From CAWGJC01 sp965276665 (GTDB lineage: Bacteria > Pseudomonadota > Alphaproteobacteria > Acetobacterales > Acetobacteraceae), in contig OZ255620.1 in the NCBI GenBank assembly GCA_965276665.1, forward strand, positions 62,001 to 126,000: 64,000 nucleotides of DNA. The letters run 5' to 3'. Below are positions 59,439 to 64,000 of the stretch, piece by piece (within the stretch, counting starts at the first letter, position 1; the number at the start of each line of letters is the position of its first letter). Made by a program: the position numbers and the translations under genes. The notes below the pieces were generated by a model. The model searched no databases. It saw only the letters and a program-made list of their open reading frames with translations, and was not told where the DNA came from.

Positions 59439-61276
59439 AGCACCGGCGAGACCTCGCGCCAGCGCAGGCAGCGCGTCTCGCGGTCCGGTCCGGCGCGCAT
59501 CAGCGGCGGCGGCGCCGCCTCGCATTCCGGCCGCCGCATCGCGCAGCGCGGCGCGAACACGCAGCCCGGCGGCAAGGCGTGCGGCGGCGGCACGATGCCG
59601 GGAATGCTCGATGGCAGCCTTCCATCCTCCGGCGGCGCGCTCCTGAGCAGCGCGACCGTGTAGGGATGCAGCGGCTCGGCAAACACCTCGACGGCGCGGC
59701 CACGCTCCACCACCTCGCCCGCATACATCACCGCGACCTCGTCGGCGATTTCGGCGACCACCGGCAGGCTGTGGGTGATGAACACCAGCCCCATCCCGCG
59801 CTCGCGCTTCAGCGTGCCGAGCAGATCGAGGATCTGCGCCTGGATGGTGACGTCGAGCGCGGTGGTGGGCTCGTCGGCGATCAGCAGACGCGGGTCGTTG
59901 GCCACCGCGATCGCGATCATCGCGCGCTGCCGCATGCCGCCGGACATCTCGTGCGGATAGGCGCGCGCGCGCCTATCCGCATCCGGAATGCCGACGCGCT
60001 CGAGCAGCGAGACCGCCCGCGCCCGCGCCGCGCGCGCCGGCATCCGGCGATGCGCCCGCAGCGCCTCGACGATCTGCGCACCGACACGATGCACCGGGTT
60101 GAGGCTGCCGAGCGGGTCCTGGAACACCATCGCCATGCGCTTGCCGCGCAACCGACGGAGTGCCGGCTCGCGCAGCGGCAGCGGATCGCCGTCGAGCGCG
60201 ATATGGCCGGCAATCACCCGCGCCGCGCCCGGCAACAGGCCCATCACGGCGAGCCCGGTCAGCGACTTGCCCGACCCGCTCTCGCCGACGATCGCCAGGG
60301 TTTCCCCCGCCCGCACCGCGAGGGACACGTCGCGCACCGGATGGATCATCCCCATCGGAGTCTCGATCGCGACGGTGAGATTGCGCACCGCCAGCACGGC
60401 GTCCGGTTCGTCCCCGGCGGCCAGACCGGGCGCCAGCGCCTCCACCACACGGCGCATGCCTCGCCGTCGCGGCGCGCGGCCGCCCACCACGTCGCGCAAT
60501 GTGTCGCACAGACCGTTCATCGCCAGGATGGTGAGGCTGAGCGCGAGGCACGGCCAGAGCAGCAGCAGCGGCACCTGGTTCATCGTCGCCCGCGCCGCGG
60601 CGATCATCAGCCCCCAGGACGGCGCCGGCGGCACCACGCCGAGACCGAGGAAGGACAGGCCGGATTCCAGCACGATCGCCGAGGCCGCGGCGAGGCTGAG
60701 CTGCACCAGCACCGGGCCGGCGATGTTCGGCAGGATGGTGCCGAGCATGATGCGCGTGCGCCCCGCGCCGAGCGCGCGCATCGCCTCTACATACTCGTGC
60801 GCGCGCACCCCGATCACCCCGGCATAGGCGACGCGTACGAAACCCGGGAGATAGACCAGCGCCAGCACCGGGATCAGCGTGGTCGCCCCCGGCCCGAACA
60901 GCGTCACCACCAGCAGCGCGAGCAGCAGCGGCGGGAAGCACAGCACCACGTCCATGCTGCGCAGCGCGAGCAGCTCCGCCAGCCGCCCTAGATAGCCGCC
61001 GGCGAGCCCGATCGCGGTGCCGAGGACGCAGGCGATCGCGGACGAAGCGGCGGCGACGGAGAGCGAGATGCGGGCGCCCCAGATCAGCCGCGCCAGCTCG
61101 TCGCGCCCGTACTCGTCGCGGCCGAGCCAATGCGCGGCGGAGGGCGGCGCCATGCGGTGGGCGATGTCCATCGCGACCGGGTTGGCGAGGCCGAGCACCG
61201 GTGCGGCGATCGCGAGCAGCACGATCCCTCCGACCGCGGCCGCCGGCAGCCAGCGCCTGGTTGGTCCCGCAGTCAT
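59423..61276 (-). CDS. Fused ABC permease and ATP-binding protein (DppC-DppD type)
   Basis: 617 residues from ATG 61276, overlapping the upstream permease stop by one base. Residues 1-265 are a DppC-type permease with about six helices (HWLGRDEYGRDELARLIWG, SISLSVAAA region, YVEAMRALGAGRTRIMLGTILPNI EAA loop). From about 290 a full ATPase follows: Walker A GESGSGKS, VFQDPLGSLNPVHRVG, MSGGMRQRAMIAIAVAND, LLIADEPTTALDVTIQ, FITHSLPVV, and the Cys-containing oligopeptide tail (GCVFAPRCAMRRPECE). The two are usually separate proteins; no frameshift or stop lies between them. A perfect 30-bp palindrome sits at 59952-59981. Confidence 0.92.
   Translation of the reverse strand: MTAGPTRRWLPAAAVGGIVLLAIAAPVLGLANPVAMDIAHRMAPPSAAHWLGRDEYGRDELARLIWGARISLSVAAASSAIACVLGTAIGLAGGYLGRLAELLALRSMDVVLCFPPLLLALLVVTLFGPGATTLIPVLALVYLPGFVRVAYAGVIGVRAHEYVEAMRALGAGRTRIMLGTILPNIAGPVLVQLSLAAASAIVLESGLSFLGLGVVPPAPSWGLMIAAARATMNQVPLLLLWPCLALSLTILAMNGLCDTLRDVVGGRAPRRRGMRRVVEALAPGLAAGDEPDAVLAVRNLTVAIETPMGMIHPVRDVSLAVRAGETLAIVGESGSGKSLTGLAVMGLLPGAARVIAGHIALDGDPLPLREPALRRLRGKRMAMVFQDPLGSLNPVHRVGAQIVEALRAHRRMPARAARARAVSLLERVGIPDADRRARAYPHEMSGGMRQRAMIAIAVANDPRLLIADEPTTALDVTIQAQILDLLGTLKRERGMGLVFITHSLPVVAEIADEVAVMYAGEVVERGRAVEVFAEPLHPYTVALLRSAPPEDGRLPSSIPGIVPPPHALPPGCVFAPRCAMRRPECEAAPPPLMRAGPDRETRCLRWREVSPVLESVA
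59952..59981. repeat. Perfect 30-bp palindrome inside the ABC ATPase domain
   Basis: The stretch 59952-59981 equals its own reverse complement; its ends read TGCGGATAG and CTATCCGCA and its centre is GCGCGCGCGCGC. It encodes residues around DADRRARAYPHEM just before the signature motif. It could cruciform or be an inverted-duplication scar; no protein homology is disturbed. Confidence 0.9.
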
Positions 61277-62226
61277 TATCCGTGTCTGGCCCGCGGATCG
61301 AGCAATCCGTAGAGCAGATCCACCGCGAGATTGAGCGTGACGAACAGGATCGAGATCACCAGCACGATCCCCTGCACCTCCGGATAGTCGCGGGCGTTCA
61401 CCGCATCCACCAGCATGCCGGAAAGCCCCGGGTAGTTGAACACGTATTCCACCAGCACGGTGCCGCCGAGCAGCGTGCCGATATTGAGCGCGACCACCGT
61501 CACCACCGGCATCAGCGCGTTGCGCAGCACGTGATGCAGCAGGATGCGCCGCCGCGCCACGCCCTTGGCCCGCGCGGTGCGCACGTAATCCCGCGCGGCG
61601 ACGTCGAGCACGGCGACGCGCGTCATCCGGAACACCGTCGCGAACAGGCCGAGCGCGATCGTCACCGCCGGCATCGCCAGCAGGGTGACATGCCGGAGCG
61701 GCGCCTGCGTGAGCGGGACGAAGCCGCCCGCGGGTACCCAGCGCAGCCCTTGCGCGAAGATCAGCACCAGCAGCGTGCCGACCACGAAGATCGGCACCGC
61801 GAGCCCGATGCCGGCGAGCCAGCCCGCCACGCGGTCGACGGCGCCCCCGGGATCGAGCGCCGCCGCCAACCCGGTCGGCATGCCGAACAGCAGGGCAAGG
61901 ATCGTCGCCGCCACGATCAGCTCGAGCGTGCGCGGCAGTCGGTGCAGCAATTCATCGGAAACCGGCGTGTCGTCCTGCAGGCTGCGTCCGAGATCGCCGC
62001 GCAGCAGGCCGCCCATCTCGCGCAGATATTGCGCGCCGATCGGCCGGTCGAGCCCGAGCTGCTGGTGCAGTTGCGCCACGGCCGCCGGATCGGGCGCCGC
62101 GCCGCCCTGCGCCAGCAGCAATTCCGCCGGATCGCCCGGCACGAAGCGGATCGCCAGGAACACGATGCTCGCGACCACCCAGACCAGGACCAGCGAGACC
62201 AGGATGCGCTTCAGCAGCCAGAGCAT
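61276..62226 (-). CDS. ABC transporter permease, DppB type
   Basis: 316 residues from ATG 62226. Six membrane spans: LLKRILVSLVLVWVVASIVFLAIRFVPGDPAE (N-terminal helix and the family GDP motif), GRSLQDDTPVSDELLHRLPRTLEL, PIFVVGTLLVLIFA, ARAKGVARRRILLHHVLRNALMP (EAA loop), GTVLVEYVFNYPGLSGMLVDAV. Partner of the fused permease-ATPase immediately downstream, making the two-permease core of an oligopeptide-type importer. Begins 9 bp after hyuB. Confidence 0.94.
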   Translation of the reverse strand: MLWLLKRILVSLVLVWVVASIVFLAIRFVPGDPAELLLAQGGAAPDPAAVAQLHQQLGLDRPIGAQYLREMGGLLRGDLGRSLQDDTPVSDELLHRLPRTLELIVAATILALLFGMPTGLAAALDPGGAVDRVAGWLAGIGLAVPIFVVGTLLVLIFAQGLRWVPAGGFVPLTQAPLRHVTLLAMPAVTIALGLFATVFRMTRVAVLDVAARDYVRTARAKGVARRRILLHHVLRNALMPVVTVVALNIGTLLGGTVLVEYVFNYPGLSGMLVDAVNARDYPEVQGIVLVISILFVTLNLAVDLLYGLLDPRARHG

Positions 62227-62235
62227 CGCGGCGCG

Positions 62236-63891
62236 TCAGGGAGCGCCGTAGATGCGCCCGGCGGTCGCGGCATCGATCCGCTTCTCGGCGATGTCGCGCC
62301 GCACGGAAGCCTTGTCCCGCGCCGCCGGCGAGCCGTAGCCGCCGGCGCCCGGCGTCACGATCTCGACGATATCGCCCTTCCGCATCGCTCCCGACCCGTG
62401 CGCGAACGGCGACATCCCCGGGCCGAACACGAAGGCGCCCGACGCGCCGGGCAGGCCGCCGGCCAGGCCCCAGGGCGCCGAAAGCAGGCGAGACCCGTCG
62501 ACCCGCAGCCGGCACGGCGCCTCCGCGCGATACACCCGCCGAAGCCCCATGCCGCCGCGGAACGCGCCGCACCCGCCGGAGCCATCGACCAGCTCGTAGC
62601 GGAGCAGGGTGAGCGGGTATTCGAGCTCCAGCGCCTCAGCCGGCAGGTTCGATGTGTTGGTCATGTGGACATGCACGCCGTCGAGCCCGTCCTTGCCCAT
62701 CCGTGCGCCCGAGCCGCCGCCGATCGTCTCGAGATAGACCCAGAGCTCGCCCGCCGCATCGGTGCCGGTGAAAGTGGCGGAGAAGCACGCGCCGTTGCTC
62801 GCCGCGGTGACGCGCTCGGGGGCCACCGGCGCCAGCGCCGCGTGGATCAGGTCGACCACGCGCTGGCACGGCGCCAGCCTGCCGTTCACCGCCGCCGGAT
62901 GGACGCAATTGACCACGCTGCCGGCGCGCGCCGTGACGTGCAGCGGCCGCGCGAGCCCGGCATTCGGCAGGATGGTCGGGTCGACCACCGTCTTCACCGC
63001 ATAATAGACGGTGGAGAGCAGCGCCGTGTAGACCATGTTGATGCCGGCCCGCACCTGATCGGGCGCGGTGAAATCGAGATGCATCTCGTTGCCGGCCACG
63101 CGGATCTCGCAGGCGAGATCGAGCAGCCCGTCGAGCTCCGGCCCGTCGAACACATCGGTCGCCCGATAGATGCCGTCCGGGATGGTGGCGATGCCGGCCC
63201 GCATCTTGCGCTCCGCATAATCGAGCAGCGCGTCGCCGGCGGCGAGCACGGTGTCGCGGCCGTATTTCGCGCAGAGCGCGCCCATCCGCTCGACGCCCAG
63301 CCGGTTCGCCGCCATCTGCGCGCGCAGATCGGAAAGCCGCTCGCGCGGCACCTGGCAGTTCAGCAGGATCAGCTCCTGCACGTCGATTTGCAGCACGCCG
63401 GCGCGGTAGAGGCGGATCGGCGGGATGCGCAGACCCTCCTGGTAGATGTGCGCGTGCCCGCGATCGGCGAAATCCGCGTGGTGCGCGGTGTTCACCGCCC
63501 AGGCGACGATCGCGCCGTCGACGAAGATCGGTTCGGCCAGCACGAGATCCGGCAGATGCGTGCCGCCGCCCTCGTAGGCGTCATTGCCGACGAACACGTC
63601 CCCCGGCCGCATCTCCGCCGTCGGGTGGCGCTTCAGGATATGCGGGATGATGCCGATGAACGAGCCGAGATGCATCGGGATGTGCTCGGCCTGGCACAGC
63701 GTGTCGCCCGCCGCGTTGAACAGCGCGGTCGAGCAGTCCCGCCTCTCCTTGATGTTGGTCGAGTAGCTCGCGCGCACCAGCGCCTCGCCCATCTCATCGG
63801 CGATCGAGGAGAGCGCGCTGCCGATCACCTCGACGGTGATCGGATCGACGCGCGGCGGCGTCGACGTCGCGGTCGCGAGGGTAGCGCTCAT
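62236..63891 (-). CDS. hyuB: Hydantoinase B/oxoprolinase family protein
   Basis: 551 residues from ATG 63891, overlapping the hyuA stop (ATGA). HyuB motifs: DPITVEVIGSALSSIADEMGEALVRAS, IKERRDCSTALFNAAGDTLCQAEHIPMHLGS, GDVFVGNDAYEGGGTHLPDLVLAEP, NTAHHADFAD, and near the end ELVDGSGGCGAFRGGMGL and VEIVTPGAGGYGSPAARD. With HyuA it forms an ATP-dependent ring-opening enzyme for N-methylhydantoin or 5-oxoproline. The adjacent ABC importer suggests it processes an imported cyclic amide. Substrate unproven. Confidence 0.92.
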   Translation of the reverse strand: MSATLATATSTPPRVDPITVEVIGSALSSIADEMGEALVRASYSTNIKERRDCSTALFNAAGDTLCQAEHIPMHLGSFIGIIPHILKRHPTAEMRPGDVFVGNDAYEGGGTHLPDLVLAEPIFVDGAIVAWAVNTAHHADFADRGHAHIYQEGLRIPPIRLYRAGVLQIDVQELILLNCQVPRERLSDLRAQMAANRLGVERMGALCAKYGRDTVLAAGDALLDYAERKMRAGIATIPDGIYRATDVFDGPELDGLLDLACEIRVAGNEMHLDFTAPDQVRAGINMVYTALLSTVYYAVKTVVDPTILPNAGLARPLHVTARAGSVVNCVHPAAVNGRLAPCQRVVDLIHAALAPVAPERVTAASNGACFSATFTGTDAAGELWVYLETIGGGSGARMGKDGLDGVHVHMTNTSNLPAEALELEYPLTLLRYELVDGSGGCGAFRGGMGLRRVYRAEAPCRLRVDGSRLLSAPWGLAGGLPGASGAFVFGPGMSPFAHGSGAMRKGDIVEIVTPGAGGYGSPAARDKASVRRDIAEKRIDAATAGRIYGAP

Positions 63892-64000
63892 GCGGCCTCC
63901 AGGACCAGGTTCAGATAGGGCTCGACGCGCGCCACCATGCCCGGCAGCACGATTGTCGTCGCATCCATCTGCTCGACGATCGCCGGTCCGGCGATGCGGT
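63888..64000 (-). CDS. hyuA: Hydantoinase A/oxoprolinase, C-terminal end (partial)
   Basis: Only the last 36 codons are in the window: RIAGPAIVEQMDATTIVLPG, then MVARVEPYLNLVLEAA and a stop. The GPAIVEQxDATTxVxPG pattern is the conserved C-terminus of HyuA-type ATP-binding subunits. It overlaps hyuB by 4 bases, so the two are translationally coupled. The N-terminus and the ATPase core lie beyond the right edge. Confidence 0.85.
   Translation of the reverse strand, partial: RIAGPAIVEQMDATTIVLPGMVARVEPYLNLVLEAA

Overview
The window is GC-rich bacterial chromosome, densely packed with short gene gaps, many ATGA/GTGA overlaps and frequent GTG or TTG starts. The gene set points to an alphaproteobacterium, most likely Rhodospirillales/Acetobacteraceae: dusB-ntrB-ntrC-ntrY-ntrX followed by a class IV aminotransferase, hfq and hflX; a fused ispDF; a DHBP synthase with a decayed GTP cyclohydrolase II domain; a zinc-independent type HemB; and metG-tatD-metallohydrolase. 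The family-level placement is inference from gene content only. No rRNA, tRNA or CRISPR array was recognised.

Layout. 1-3430 is an accessory patch: the 3' end of an alpha/beta hydrolase, an aldo/keto reductase, a LysR-type regulator broken by an internal deletion, a second copy of a hydrolase 3' end, and an AT-richer Mrr-type restriction endonuclease. 3430-22839 is mostly core: a BrkB-type membrane protein and hemB (minus strand), then on the plus strand glyA-nrdR-ribD-ribE-ribB(X)-ribH-nusB-thiL-galM (one-carbon, dNTP control, riboflavin, thiamine), a cell-wall group (MltB-like transglycosylase, RlpA-like lipoprotein, DacA), then tmk-holB-metG-tatD-metallohydrolase, mazG and a small unknown gene. 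22852-27133 is an RND efflux pair. 27359-37384 (minus) holds hflX, hfq, an aminotransferase and the nitrogen-regulatory cluster ntrX-ntrY-ntrC-ntrB-dusB. 37536-41441 contains ispDF, a small lipoprotein, an orphan receiver-domain protein and an MFS transporter, with repeat elements between them.

41645-47558 is a fatty or organic acyl-CoA catabolic cluster (APH-type kinase-like protein, SDR, three acyl-CoA dehydrogenases, PaaI-type thioesterase). 47565-56834 carries a solute-binding protein, an EamA permease, a lytic transglycosylase, an ADP-forming acyl-CoA synthetase, a hybrid sensor kinase and a repeat-bearing secreted protein. 56849-64000 looks like one operon, read right to left: hyuA (partial)-hyuB-oligopeptide-type ABC permease-fused permease/ATPase-second ATPase-binding protein. 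It probably imports and opens hydantoin- or 5-oxoproline-like cyclic amides.

The most distinctive thread is not one gene. Short tandem duplications (13-24 bp, 2-4 copies) sit at gene junctions, often on the start codon (glyA, nrdR, nusB, thiL, upstream of ispDF, before the second ABC ATPase), and further repeats lie inside two coding sequences. I found no convincing new multi-gene system; the best leads are these junction repeats, a likely CTG start for hflX, an IS-like terminal-repeat element, and the ABC permease-ATPase fusion.
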